Translations under genes and position numbers: made by a program
Part shown: one piece after another, positions 12,071-25,115 of the stretch
Position numbering within the stretch: the first letter of the stretch is position 1
Layout: each line of letters starts with the position of its first letter
Source: Lonicera japonica
Taxonomy: Eukaryota; Streptophyta; Magnoliopsida; Dipsacales; Caprifoliaceae
DNA: 64,000 nucleotides
Assembly: GCA_021464415.1 (NCBI GenBank)
Contig: CM038469.1
Coordinates: 846,501 to 910,500 of the forward strand
Direction of reading: 5' to 3'
Notes under the pieces: generated by a model
Databases searched by the model: none
Told to the model about the DNA's origin: nothing
Seen by the model: only the letters and a program-made list of their open reading frames with translations

Positions 12071-15000
12071 TCAGTTGACACTTGCAAAAGGAGTTCTATT
12101 TGGTGATGCTCCTACATTCAGTTCCTGTTGCTGCTGGATAATCTTTTTGCTTTCGTTATTGTTATTAAAGCATTTTGGTATATTCTCAGAAATTAGATCA
12201 TCAAAGGCAGGTGTTCTCAACTCTTCAATAGATGCCAAGCTTGGTACTTCTATAACTCGATTGGTAGGAGTATTCATACCAGTATTCTGATCAACCTGTT
12301 TGAATCACACCGTCATTCAGTGGAATTAAAAGAAGGGTACTCTAACAATTCACATAAAAAAGCTTCAGTGGAACATTAAGGAGGAGGTATTTTCCCAAAA
12401 GATTAATGGAACATGGAATACTAAAAAAGAGCCAACTCACCATAGATTAATGGAACATTAAGACTTTATTTTAAGAATAAAAAATAGAGATGTATATATA
12501 TCAATGCCGAGGTAGCATACCAAATAATCTTTCCGTAAGCAACGCTCTGCTCGGCTTCTAATATTTGATATGCTTCCACTGTGCTTTTCCCGTATGGATT
12601 TAAGCTGATCCAAGCACAAAGTGGACATGGAGTCTAATTCCTTTTTGGTTTCATGGTCCATCTTTAACAAATCTGCAGATGCAAGTTTTTTAAAAATGAT
12701 CACTTTATAGTTAGATGAGTGCATAAAGTTCAAAAATCTTAGGTAGTGCAACTCTGAATACCATTTACAGCTGACTGCATATCACAGGCTTTGACTTCAA
12801 AGTCTGCATCCATGGATAAGCATGTGGACGCGAACTCTTTCTGAGCAGCATAATTTTCAGACACTTTTTCCCTATTGAAGACATGGAGGATTCAACACGC
12901 ATTCGTTGACAAATGACTAAAAGGGGAAGAAGAAAAATTACGCAAACCAAGAAACAAAAAAGAAGGAAAACATAAAACTTACTTTAACATCGATTCTGTC
13001 TCTGCAATGATATTGTTACTGAGCTGGTTGATGGATAACTGTGTATTATCCCACTGTAGCATAGAGCGGGCCGCTGTATTTGTGCTGCATTGTTAAGAGA
13101 AGATACAGTTACTTGCCTTCTTCTTCGTCTTTTTTTTTTTTTTGAAAAAGGAAAAGGTTCTAAATTGAGTTGAGCAATTGTATTAGAGCATCCGTAGTGG
13201 GGTATGGTAAATAGTTAAATTTACCGTACCCCTTACCCACAGCGGAGACAAATTAATAGACAAACTTAGTGTGTGGTATATGGTAGAGAATGGACAAAAT
13301 TACCAATCGACTAAATTTTACTCATACGGATATGTGTTACTCGTATGACAAAAAAAATTATATGGTGTCCCTTCTATTCATTTTTTTAGCTATGCACCAT
13401 ATAGGCGTGCCAAGCCTGCACCATACAGGCGTGCCAAGCCCGTATGGCTATTTCTTGTATGCCCACTGCAGCCTCACAAAAAACTTGGTGTTATATTTGC
13501 AAATTTGGTAATAGCCACACGCTGTGGATGCTCTTAGATCACAGGACTTCAGTTGCATCCTCTTTTAGTCTTTTAAATATGTTTCTAAAATTGCCGTTCT
13601 AGTACCAGCTTCAAATGTTAACAATAATTACTCTAGATTCTCACAGCCTTCTCTCCAGACCCAGAAGCACACCCCCAACAATTATTTTCACAATTATTTT
13701 TCAGTAGTGAATTCCAAGTAATTTATAAAGAATTTTCAATTTTTAGTCGGGCTCATCAAAATGCGTCAAAGTTATAAACAAAACTCAAGTTGCACTGATA
13801 CTTTGATTTTAAACAGGTCTTGATTGTCCTGGAGCAGCTCTAAAAACTGATGTGATAGAGCATCTCGAAGAGGCTGCAAATCCTACATGGAAAAGAAATT
13901 GTGCTTTTGACATTTGAAGAGTAAGATTCTCTCTATTCAAACATGTAGAGCTGGAGAGTGATGTGGAGATTTGAAGAACCCCTTGGAGTTATAAAAAATA
14001 CACTCTTCAAAGTGCCATATAGTTTATCAAAATACAAATTCTCTTAGAATTTGATTCTGCAGTATTTCAACATTTAGTCGAGTTACTTCAATGTTCAATA
14101 ATAGCAAATAAGCAGATCTCTCACCCCCCCCCCCCCCCACCCCCAACACACACAAACACACAAGAAGTCCCGCTTTCAGTTGAAGTTGGCTACCAGAAAA
14201 GCACATAAAATAAGAACTTACCACTCTTGGAGGCAATTTTCCATTGTAGCTTTGATTTCTGCTGATGCGAATGCATCTTCCATGAAATGACTTTTCACCT
14301 GCTCAATGTATTCATTCAAACCTTCCTTTGCAACAGCTGAAACTTGATGCATGTTGGACATCTCTTCCCGTAATAATTTACTTTCTTGTATATTTGTGTC
14401 TTCAATGTTTCTCGAGGCCTTTGAAACCTGTTAAATTGATTCTCAGATGTCAAATAATAAGAAATTATATATTGGCTATTGGCTATTGGGTCTTAGAAAT
14501 ATAGGAACGGAAAAGGAGGGGCCAACTCACCATAGCAGTCCTGTCAGCTGTCAGTGTTGCTAATATTGCAGCAATTTTTTCCATGGCTAGTTTTTCTTCT
14601 CTTGCAGCCTCTTCCTGTTATGAAACAAAAGAAGACTAGCATTATTGAACTTCATCTATATATAGACAGAATATATCGCTGCCAAAATCCTGAGGGTACT
14701 TGATTGACCTTAAACTTTTTCTCAAATGTTGCTAACTGGTTTGATTTATAGATTTGGTTCTCTTCAACAACTGTCATGAGCTTTGAAGCATGGTGACTGA
14801 GCTCATTATAGAAACCAACTGTTGCCCTTGAAATCACTTGTGCTGAAACCATTGTCCGATGTAATCCCTACATCATCCACATGAATTTAATTAAAAAACT
14901 ATTTAACTTCGTACACTGGGGCATTTAACTAAAAAACTATTTAACTTCATACACTGGGGAAAGGATAACTCTTTGCTCAAAAAAGAAAAATCAAAATAAT

Positions 15001-18000
15001 TGGGGAAAGGACAATGAAAGTGTGCCTAACTACCTCCTCCTGTCGTTGAGCGGATAATATCAATAGCTGTCTCTGCTCATTTACAGATTCCTGGATATTA
15101 CACACAACACCCTTGCCCTCTGAAATTGCAGTCTTGAGAAACTGTAGATACAGCACAAGAGCTAAAATATTAGACAATGATTATACTCCAATGAGTCCTA
15201 ACAAAAACAAGTCATTTCCCAAGACTTCGTACATTTTCAACTGCAGCTACTTGGAATGATACTGTAGACTTCATTTGCTCAATATCAGAAGAAGCTTTCC
15301 TTTGCAATGTATCAGCAAGCTCCTTCAAGGTTGTCACCCCTAGAGTATATGCCTCTGTCATTTTCTTGATCCTTGATTCTAAGACCTGGGTCAGCTGGTG
15401 GATGATAAAGGTGAATTACGAGACTAAGAAGTGGATTAGGTAGGTAAGTATGAAATATAGCTACCTAATATTAGATTTCATTTCTTACATCACATTTACG
15501 AGCAAGAAACGAGCAGACGTGCTCTTCCATGCATCTTAATTGTTCGTGCTGTTGGGAAACTGAACCAAGAATAGTTTTGTGCATGTCTTTTAAGCTCTGG
15601 TCAAGCTGTGAACCAAACGCCATAAGAACCCCATGATTTTGTGCTTCTAATCTGTTTTTGTGATCTGCAAACATTACTAATGTTAGTCAGGATTGTTTCC
15701 TACAGCAACACATCTATTGATGCCTTGATGGATAAATTAGTTGTAAAAAAAAATCAACAAATAATAAAAAGCATGGAAGGTATTCTGCTCCAAAAGTGCT
15801 TTGAAGTAACTCGAAAATGATTTCTTTTTTGAAAAATTGTTGGAATGGGAGGAACACTTGTGAAAACACATTTTTACTAATGAAGTTCAACTTTCTTCTT
15901 ATCTTCTCTAGTTGTAATTCTTTTCTAAAAGAATGCAGGGGTATGTCCACAGCATACATCACTAGAACAACATCAGTCACATGTCTAAAATTAACATACC
16001 AAAATAGATCGATAATGATAAACAGAAGATTGTATGCATACCTATTTTTGAAAAGAGTGCACTTATATCCTCTGATGCATTTTGCAAATTGGCCCGTAAC
16101 TCCTTTGCTCTTTCAACAAGACAAATTTCTGATTATGCGTGTTGAAAAAGGTAAGAATAGATAGGTATGCAGGAACACACAGGAATAGGATGAGCTTAAT
16201 TAAGACTCTATTCTCACCTGAATGCAATAGCTTGGAGATAATGAATTCCTTTTCCTTCAGTGTTGAAATCGCTAACCTATGTTTCTCTTCTAAGTCTTGC
16301 AAGGCCTTGTTACAGTTTTCTAGATTTATCTGATAAAAAAGATACAAATCAGATACGTGCCAGAAGTAATTGAACAGGCATGGTCCTAATATCTTCATAC
16401 AAGTCCCCGATTCTCATACCTGGCAACCCTTGAGCTCGCTTTCAAAGTTAAATTTCTCTTCTTGCTCAGCAAGGTAAAGCTCACGGAATTTACTAACTTG
16501 CTGCAGCCACAAAGGAAGACAGTCATCTAATCTAAACAGATGCAAAAATAATTTTAATAGGTGAGCAGAGAGAGAATGCCAGTTGTACCTTCTCGCTGAT
16601 GTTTAGATCATTCTCCAACTGTTCTATCTTCTCGTTCTTTGCCTGTACAAACAAAGAAATGATCCATTTAAGCTTCAAGGGACAAGGAAAGATTCTCGGC
16701 AGTATTTGTAACTATCTTATGAAATAAACTAGGATCTTCTCTGAACAGTAGATATACCTTCTTTTCAGCTTCATCCAGAAGAAATCTTTCTTGCGGAATA
16801 TAAACACCATTCTTTTCCCTTGCTGCTCGGACATCTGCTAATTTAAATAGAGATGATGAATTAAAGGACCTCTGAATCAGAATTGTATTTTGTCATACAA
16901 AAATCAAGAGTACAGGTGCACTGCCGAACCTTGTTTCATTCTCTCAATTTCCAAGTACAGATCCTTGAGCAGCACAGCCTTGGATATTTTTTGGTTTGCC
17001 TGGCAAAGATGAAATTGATTCAGCACAAAAGAAATATTAAAAAGGAAAAGTTGGAGGAAGCCAACAAAAGAGAAAGGGCATGCAAACCTCTGGCTTGTTT
17101 TTTATGTGCTTAGCACGATGCGCATAGTCTAATGTGCTTAGAGTTTCTTCCAAACACTGAGCAGATGGAGAAATCGTTGCAATGATGCAAGTTTTTGTTT
17201 TTCCTCCTAGTGAGTCTCTTAGGAGCCTTGTAAGCTTACTATCCCTGCTCCATGCAACACAAGGAGATACTAAGAATAGAAAAGGAAATAAAGTAAATTC
17301 TAGTTGATGTATTGCCGGATTTGAGCTGACCTATAAGGTATATGAACTGAATGCTCCACGAGCGCGTTTATGACACGACCCAAGGTGAGTAAGCTCTTGT
17401 TTATTTCCCCAGCTTCCCTTGCACGGCCCTGCATTAAATTGGCAGCAGTTCAACACATACAGATGGTATTCCAACTGTAGAATTTACCCATCATTGCAAC
17501 AGAAGTGGAGAGGCAGCCAGAATTTTAAAGTATCTTTGCCAAAACATAGTCTAGGCTACAACATATGACTCAAACTGTGACATAATAGAAAGATCAAGCT
17601 TATCTAAGCAAGAATACATCAAATCAAATTTTAGTATAAGATCCAGCCACTTTTTCCTTCCTGTAACAGTTACTGGAGCTGATAACTTCAAAAAAACAAA
17701 AAAAGCATAGAAGATGACATCCAAACTTCTGTTGGTATATTAATATAAGGTATCTAATATATATACATAATAATAATAATAATAATAGAACAGTTTCCTC
17801 CAGACGGTGGCTTTGAAATTTGAAACTTTCTTCATACCTCTCTTGCACCCGAACGAGAAATATTCTCTGATCCTGCCAAATCAACAAGATTAAGCTTGCC
17901 ACATTTAATGAGCTCCTCGTCCCCAACTGTTGCCTCCTTTATATGGACAGTTATGGTGAATACAGAATGAGAACGACTGCAACAGAAATGTCACATTTAG

Positions 18001-19315
18001 CTGCACATGATTTACCATAGATTGAACTGGATGCTATACTGAATGAATGAATGAACATGAGAAAATTCACCTGCTGCGCTTGTTTAACAAGGTGTCAGCA
18101 GTACGCCTCTTGGCTGCCCCTCTTTCCAAGAGGTTATAGATTTCGTTTGCGCTGTATACAGCTTCTTCTTCAAGGCCTCTTAAAACCACACAACCTTTCC
18201 CATCTTCCATCAAGGATACTGGCTTCTTTTGCTTCTCTTCAAAAGATCTTGAGCACTCTTCTGGTGCCAGCAGATCAGTTATTTCTTCATTATAAAGCTC
18301 CAAAAAGGTCACCTTCATACTATAATCGGCATTTTGAGCTTCAAGTGTATCAAAAATTTGTCGAACTGCTCTTGGAATAACACCAGCCTCAGCGGGCAAT
18401 TCTCCACTCTGTGAGATGTTATTATTTCAATTAATTTAATTTAACTACGACCAATACTAATAGCAAGATAAAAGAAGAGAAAAGGGCAAGCTAATTGTTA
18501 GCTACCTTATTTCTCATCCCTCCTTCCATTGTATATGTTTTACCAGTGCCAGTCTGCCCATATGCAAAAACAGTGCAGTTGAAGCCCTCAAGAACTTCAT
18601 TCACAATAGGGGAAATGGCTTGGTCATATATGGATCTTTGCTGTGCTTTGGGCCCAAATACCTTTCGTGTAATAATTCATTCAAAAGCAATATCAAATCA
18701 ACCATGTATAATCATAATTATAAGAAGAAAATCATGGACTGAAATAGACGCTGTTGAAGGGAAAAATCATACCTTGTCGAAGGTGAAAACTCTATCTACT
18801 TGCTTGTTAGCTACATTTTGCGAAATCGTGACTTCTCTTTTGTGTTCATTGCACGTTATCGCCTTTGGGATGTTTAACCTTTGCTCATCATCGTTTAACG
18901 GCCTACAATTATGTTTAAGAAATTCTTGCTGACGGTGATTTGGTTGAAATCAATGGGACTAAAATGACAGCTTATTTATTTAGCTATTATTATTATAGTG
19001 AATATATTAGTAGAAATTTGACTGATTCTTTAATTTGAGACATCCCAAAAAAATAGAGGGAATAAATGGAAACAAACAATTCAAGAACTGTGAAACTCAA
19101 AGACAGACCTACCTGCATCTAAGAAGAACTTGGACATTAGCCTCCCGATCTTTTTCAGGGCGGTTAGGGTTCCAGTCAGTATAAGTAGACCTAGAAGAAG
19201 AATCTGTAGGGCGTCGCCTTTCGGGTCTGGGCGTAAGGAATGGGGTCGGAGAGGGTGCGACACCACCAAATCCCACTTTTCGAGAATAATCTGGAGTTAA
19301 CGACGACGACATCAT
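12071..19315 (-). CDS. KIN-5B: Kinesin-5 (BimC/Eg5) motor, KIN-5B type
   Basis: Plus-end mitotic motor that crosslinks antiparallel spindle and phragmoplast microtubules. 23 exons, all with GT-AG borders: 19315-19113, 18902-18773, 18661-18506, 18408-18071, 17976-17838, 17428-17331, 17244-17088, 16999-16930, 16834-16758, 16642-16589, 16500-16420, 16329-16218, 16128-16042, 15664-15489, 15385-15233, 15141-15034, 14867-14709, 14614-14531, 14427-14222, 13084-12983, 12871-12762, 12672-12521, 12295-12071. They total 3177 nt, 1058 aa, with no stop. Seen: N-terminal [10 protein letters not shown]-loop GQTGTGKT (about 146-153); switch I NKRSSRSHS (about 272-280); switch II DLAGSE (about 308); then coiled coil with [20 protein letters not shown]; a tail with TGMNTPTNR (weak BimC box) and [13 protein letters not shown]. 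The SIEELRTP tail and LTPRPERRR head match Arabidopsis KIN-5B (1039 aa) better than KIN-5A/C/D, from memory. Confidence 0.92.
13186..13533. mobile_element. Tourist-like MITE (PIF/Harbinger) in a kinesin intron
   Basis: 348 bp bounded by perfect TTA duplications (13183-13185 and 13534-13536). Left end GAGCATCCGTAGTGG; right end in reverse GAGCATCCACAGCGTG. It lies in the long intron between 14222 and 13084 and is spliced out. Two internal 20-bp-scale direct repeats around 'caccatacaggcgtgccaag' are present. Non-coding. Confidence 0.85.
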
Positions 19316-19630
19316 TTATCTTCTCTTCTCAAGTTCTCTCTATAATCTTTCCAAAACCTTAAAAAAAAAAATTATCTACTCAATCAATCCAAAATATTAA
19401 CGGAAAATCAAGCATATGTATATCGTTGGAATCAGAAAATCATACGTACACACAAAGTTAATGAGGTCTTGTTTCTTTTCTCCTCACAGTGTCGCTCGAA
19501 TTTTGTTTTCGTATCTGAGCTGCTGAATTGAGTTTACAAACGAGAGATTTTGTGGATTTTTAAACATTATTATGAGATTCTTTCTTTTAAACAATTATTA
19601 GTGGAGTGGAGTGGAGGTCTCTCTCTTCCC

Positions 19631-19641
19631 TCCAACGGCTA
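19631..19641 (+). promoter_or_regulatory. MSA element (mitosis-specific activator)
   Basis: TCCAACGGCTA fits the MSA consensus (Y-C-Y-AACGG-Y-Y-A) at every position. It lies 316 bp upstream of the kinesin start codon. MSA boxes bind R1R2R3-type MYBs and drive G2/M transcription in either orientation, as expected for a mitotic kinesin. A second AACGG core is at 19399-19403. The match is seen directly; the function is inferred from established knowledge. Confidence 0.75.
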
Positions 19642-19683
19642 CTTTGACGTTTAAAAAGATCTTGCCTTTCTTGGAAAAGTGGA

Positions 19684-19697
19684 TCCCCCCCGCCCGC

Positions 19698-19728
<31 letters not shown>

Positions 19729-19735
19729 CCCCCCC
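19684..19735 (+). repeat. Poly-C tract in the kinesin upstream region
   Basis: About 50 bases, nearly all C, between the MSA box and the Helitron. The exact length is likely unreliable in the assembly. Confidence 0.9.
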
Positions 19736-19857
19736 TTTTGAAATTTCAAATTACATGCGCCTATCTGCTCCCTCTTTTTACCTGAATATTTCAGATAACT
19801 TGGCCCTTCACGCGGCTACCAATTCAGATTCACCGCTCGGTTCGGGTCGTGTTAAAA

Positions 19858-22800
19858 TCTATTACTATATACTAAAACGGCCCCCTTTTTACTGTTTTCC
19901 TCCACGTGTCCACTTCAATTTTAATTGCCTTTTACGTCTTTTTTCCCTTCTCTCTCTAAAGCACCGTTTCCAATTTACGCTAATGTCGTTTCTAAACCAG
20001 CGGTTTCTACAGGGTCTTTATCAATCATTCTTCGTTTCAGTTTTCATCATTTCGACGAGAAAATTATCCTAATCTCTCTATCTCTCTCTTAATATTCATC
20101 ACCTTGCAACCCCCAAATCCTCTTTCCTTTCCTTCTCTATCCTCCACAACCCTCAATCACACGTTACAATCCAAAGTCGATAGCCATTTGATTTTGTTCT
20201 TCAACTCCACGATTCTCTTATTCAAAGTCTCACGTTGCAAACTGTTCGCATGATTGATTAGTTTCTGTTCATATCCATTTTTTCAGTTTGTAAGTTCCTA
20301 TGAATTCTACCTTTGTTTCTTTATATAAAATAAAGGTTCTAATTTCAAAATTTATATTTTACCAAATTGGAAACCGACTTCAATTAAAGCCAAATTGAAG
20401 TATGGTTTGTCTGTTTGCAGTGAAAGTTGGATTTTTTTTATTTCATATGTATTTAGCACATTTGATACAATTTTTTTCTCTCACTTTGTCTATGATTTTA
20501 ATTGTGGCGTTGTTGGAAAAGGAAAAATTTATGGTAGATTACAATATATATATATATAAACATTAACTATTTCGAAAATTGGACTATCAATTTAAGATGT
20601 ATAGAATATGTATAGGGAGACTTCTATTTTGGTAAATTGACTACTTAAGAAATTGCGCTATCAATGTAGCATAAGGGAAAGTAGGACAATCTATTTGAGA
20701 CATACCCAATATATATGTAGTATTAGGTACACCATTATTGTCAAAGCAAGAATTAATTCTCTTAATGTACAAAGTAATAAGTTAATTAACTCCAATTCTC
20801 ACTAATTTTCTTATTCTCTTCCGGCCTGTTTGTATAAATCTTTCCAATATACTTTTCTCTTTAATTAATCACATCGTTTATTCTCTCCTAATCTCTAACG
20901 GGCTTTCTGACATATTCAGGAGAAAATACCATTTATTTCAAAAACTTAAGCGGCTTAGTAATATCTATTGTTCTTATCTCTAAGCTAAGTGCTTAAAAGT
21001 CTGACTATTTACACAGGCTTCTCTGTTTTTGAACCCTTTTCCCTCAAGCCACTCCAATGGATTGTATAAGAAGATATGGTAATGCCTCTATCTGTTTCTC
21101 TCTACTAGCCTCTATGACTCTCAGATCACCGTTTCATTTGTAAGTTACAGTGGTGGTGCTTTGTGAATGTAGATTTAAGATGAAGTTTAACATTAAAAAG
21201 GATAAACAATTAGTTAGACACTGATCCAGATTGTATTGATTTAGTTGTAGCTTTCCAGGATTTATGCTGTGATTTTTATTTCTTTTTCATTTACCACCCT
21301 AGCTATTTAATGGTATTATATTGTAATTTGTAATTTAACAATCCAATTCGTTTTCCTTAATTTGGATTTAAACATAATAGTTTGTGTTTTTTTATTGATA
21401 CAAGTATGGAATGAAGATGAAATTCTCTTAATCTTGAAAGAGTTTTAAGCAGAATATTTTAATTCATGAAATTTGCTGTTAGTTGGTTGTAAATTGAATC
21501 CACTGTAATAGTTATTCTTTCTTTGTTCTCTATGCATATGTTGTAAACTTGCAGTAATTATCTACACTCCCACTAGGAATTTGAGTTCTTAGGTTCTAGG
21601 TACATTTGTTCATCTTCATAAGATGATTATTATTGTTACAACTATATTACTTTTTCCTCCAAATCTTGTAGCATCCAAAAATGGGGCTATTTCATTCTTT
21701 TGATTCTAGATTGTTTTGCAAGTCCAACTACGTACCAATCTTTTGCTAGAAAGAAAAATCATCAGCAAAATGTATGTTGTTTTCTCCTTACGTGTTCTAT
21801 CAAATGGCTAAATGAATATAATATCATATTATTGTGATATTTATGATGGTATTGAAGGTTTAGTACACATATGGTGAATATGGAAGCTTCAGCATTTTGT
21901 CTGTGAGGTCTTATATGTGAAGCAGTACAAGAATTTTGTGTTGAAATAATGTGATTATTTTATGGGGATTATGTAAAATGTGCAAAATTTTAATTTCAAT
22001 TTCAATTTCAATTTTGACAAATGTAGTTAATCAACAAAATTATTTGCATTTCAAATAACTAGATATGAACCAACTCATGTTTTTCACAGCCTAGCTTTAA
22101 TTTTTTTCTGAATAAATATTATAAAATATTTTATAGTCTAGATTTAGTATAATTAATCCACTTAATTTCAACAAGCATGGGAAAAGAAACCACTGAATTC
22201 TTTGAACCGCAAGTTTGTACATTAGTTTCTTCTGGAATTATTACTTTTGTCTCAAGAATTATTCGAACCATTGTTGCTCTGTCTTTCTCTCAACTCTTTT
22301 TAAACATTTCTTTTCTTAGAGTAGTTAGGTTAACTGCTAAAAAGCTTTAATTTCACTGCATTCAAGATTATTTATTATAATTAATCTTTTTTCACTCTAT
22401 CGTTTCTATAGATGGAACCTTTAGGCCTCGTTTGGTTCACATAAAGGAAATTAATTCCCCTATCTTTCCCATCAAGGTGGGAAAATAATTTTCCTGTCAA
22501 ATTTCATTTCTTGTGTTTGGTAAACCATGGAAAGTAATTAGGTAAGAGTATTATTGTCTAGAATTTGTGTAATAAATGCTTGGAAATCACATGGGAAAAT
22601 CAATCCCATGTGTTTTGGGAGGAATGGTTTTACCCCTTACTTTCCCTCTCTCGGGAAAGTGTTTCCGGAATTTGTGCTTACCAAACAAAGGAAAGGAACG
22701 ACTTTCCTTTCCCGAGTACTAAATTCCGTGAACCAAATGAGGCCTTACATTACTCTCCTTTTTTCTAGAACTACACATTACTCTCCTGAAAAGCATACAA

Positions 22801-23724
22801 GGGATGGTCAATAAAATGTATGTAGGTTTTTCCTTTTCGTTTTTATCTTTATTTGAAATTCAAAAAGTATATGCATATTTTTATGGCAATGGTACGTAGT
22901 TAGAAGGTTTGTAAAGTCACCATCATTAAGAAATCTTCACTAAGCTGACAAAACAATGCATCTTGAGCTACAAATTTACTCTTAAAATCCCTGAAAATTG
23001 TAAAGCACACGCTTCCAAAAAATTACGTGTTGCATAAAATGTTGTTTTAAAAACCAACAGTGCTTCAATTCTTAGATTTTAGCAGTGACGTACAATTGAT
23101 CTTTCGAATCAAAATCAAGAAATATCTTCCAGTATATTTAACTATAAGAACAAAAGCTTGACTTGGTTTTACATTACATGGACTTCGATTTCTTATTGTC
23201 CTATTTATGTTGTTTATTTTGAGATTTAACTAGGCGTTTGAAATACAATATTCACCAAGCATTTCGTCTTATTTTTTGAAGGATTCCATAGTTCTTGGAG
23301 ATTTACAGGAGGAAGGCATGGTGATTGATGAATCCAGTTTGACTTATCCACAAGCTTCACACCTCACTGTGTAAATAAGCTTATAAAGGCAAGACAAGAT
23401 GGTTCAAACATAAGTTACATTTTGTTAAACTTTTCGATTTATTACTCTTTCCGAATCAAACTATATTACACCTAATTTGAAAAAGGAAACAAAATTGCTC
23501 ATTTGCACAGCATATAGACATGGGTCGGATCATAATGAAACCATTTGCTCATAATAGATATATACAAGATAGCTTCACATTTGGGAGTAAGTTTAATTCA
23601 TTGTATAACATTAGATTTTGACATATACAATATTTTCTTTATTGTGTATTGACACTATATTGCTTCAAGTTTATTTTAAAAAAAATTTAACATCATCCTG
23701 TGCATCGCACGGGTTAATAACTAG
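19858..23724 (+). mobile_element. Non-autonomous Helitron
   Basis: 3867 bp. The 5' end is TCTATTACTATATACTAAAA and follows an A (19857). The 3' end is a short GC-rich hairpin (CCTGTGC-ATC-GCACGGG) about 10 bp before CTAG, with a T following (23725). A 5' TC, 3' hairpin, CTRR end and insertion between A and T are the Helitron hallmarks. No Rep/helicase gene is visible. Possible captured exon-like sequence is at 23284-23374, but I cannot assign it. A Tourist MITE is nested inside. It lies 543 bp upstream of the kinesin ATG. Confidence 0.8.
22424..22744. mobile_element. Tourist-like MITE nested in the Helitron
   Basis: 321 bp with TTA target duplications (22421-22423 and 22745-22747). Ends GGCCTCGTTTGGTTCAC and, in reverse on the right, GGCCTCATTTGGTTCAC: 16 of 17 bases agree. 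The plus-strand open frames here are by-products of the element. Confidence 0.88.
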
Positions 23725-24667
23725 TATATCTATTACAACTTTATCCTCAATCTAAAGACAACCCCGTCTAATTAATCAGTCATGTCATTTGTATTAACTT
23801 AATTACAAACTTTTTAATATACATACCATACCACGTAATTAATCTATTTAATATATAGATTGTCGTGTTAAACCAATTAAGCTATATGATATAAAATTAT
23901 AAACAAGTTATCTTTAACACACTTTAGTCTAAATGTGCTGATTGAGTGTCAATTTTTAGTTAGTCGTGTCAAATTTCGTAACTCAAGGATTAAACGTGTC
24001 TAACTCAAATTTGATCAAAACTTATCTATGCTTGATCTTAACTTACCAATTTTGTGTCAAATTCATGGATCATGTTAAATATTGCCAGTGCGTATAAATG
24101 ACAAAAAGATTGACGCCATGTATTTGTTAAAATGTAAGTTTTGTCCTTGGAGAATACTGAGACCCAGTCCATTTCAAAAATTAAAATTTAACCCACTTTT
24201 TGTTTTTACCCCAACTGTTTTGCATTTGGCCCAGTATTCTTTTAAAATTAATTTTGTTATCATCATAGATTATTAAGTGTGATATGGATTAATTATAATT
24301 ATTTGTGTTTTAAATTGTTAAAATTCTTAATATTAGTCAAATATATTATTTTGCATGTATAGGTTATTATAATAAATTGATTAATGAATTGTGATAACTA
24401 AACACATGCATATGAATAATAATAATAAATTTTGAAATTTGAACTTGGAGTTCTACATCCCAAGTGTTTATTGAATTGTTTAAAATTTATGGTTGATTAA
24501 CCTTACATCATATGGGATTAAACATGTATAATTATTCTTAATACTAATATACATGGCATCATAAGTATGAATTGCATTATTATTGTGTCAACCCATCGGT
24601 CTCGCTATATCAGAATTCCCTATAGCATATGGCTCGGATATCTATCTCTTGGAGAGCTTATATATCT
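23725..24667. other. Intergenic, between the Helitron and the CACTA element
   Basis: AT-rich with scattered direct repeats. No gene or complete element seen. Confidence 0.45.
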
Positions 24668-25115
24668 CACTACACCAAAATTGCGGATTTGTGACTGCCG
24701 AAAACAGTCACAAAGGACTAAAACAGTCACAAATGAGTGTCACAGAAATGACAGTCACAAGAAACTTTGTGACTGCCAAAAACAGTCACACAACAGTCAC
24801 AAATTTCCTTTTGTATGACTTTTATGACCACTTTTTCATGGCAGTCACAAAGACAATTTGTAACTGTCATTAGCTGTCACAAATTGTGAATTTGTGACTG
24901 TCAAAAATAGTCACAAAGTATGCAATTTGTGACTGCTAATGACAGTCACAAAGTATGCAATTTGTGACTGTTAATGACAGTCACAATTTCATAATATGAA
25001 CAATCACAAAGTTTGCACTTTGTGACTGTCATTTGTGACAGTTAATGCAGTCACAAGCTAGTCACGAAATTTGCAGTAATTTATGACTGTTTGTGACAGT
25101 TACAAATTTTGAAAC
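24668..25115. repeat. CACTA left terminal and subterminal repeats
   Basis: After the 13-bp terminus there are about fifteen copies, in both orientations, of TTTGTGACTGnC and its reverse GnCAGTCACAAA. In En/Spm such motifs bind the second transposon protein and bring the ends together. Confidence 0.85.

Noticed and set aside
13800..13885. Candidate kinesin exon reading [20 protein letters not shown]
   Set aside because: Including it breaks the phase; joining 14222 directly to 13084 keeps the frame and matches KIN-5B.
19611..20072. 153-aa plus-strand frame upstream of the kinesin
   Set aside because: Driven by the poly-C tract (poly-Pro) and crossing the Helitron border.
22554..22814. 86-aa frame in the Helitron
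   Set aside because: It lies almost wholly in the Tourist MITE and crosses its right end.
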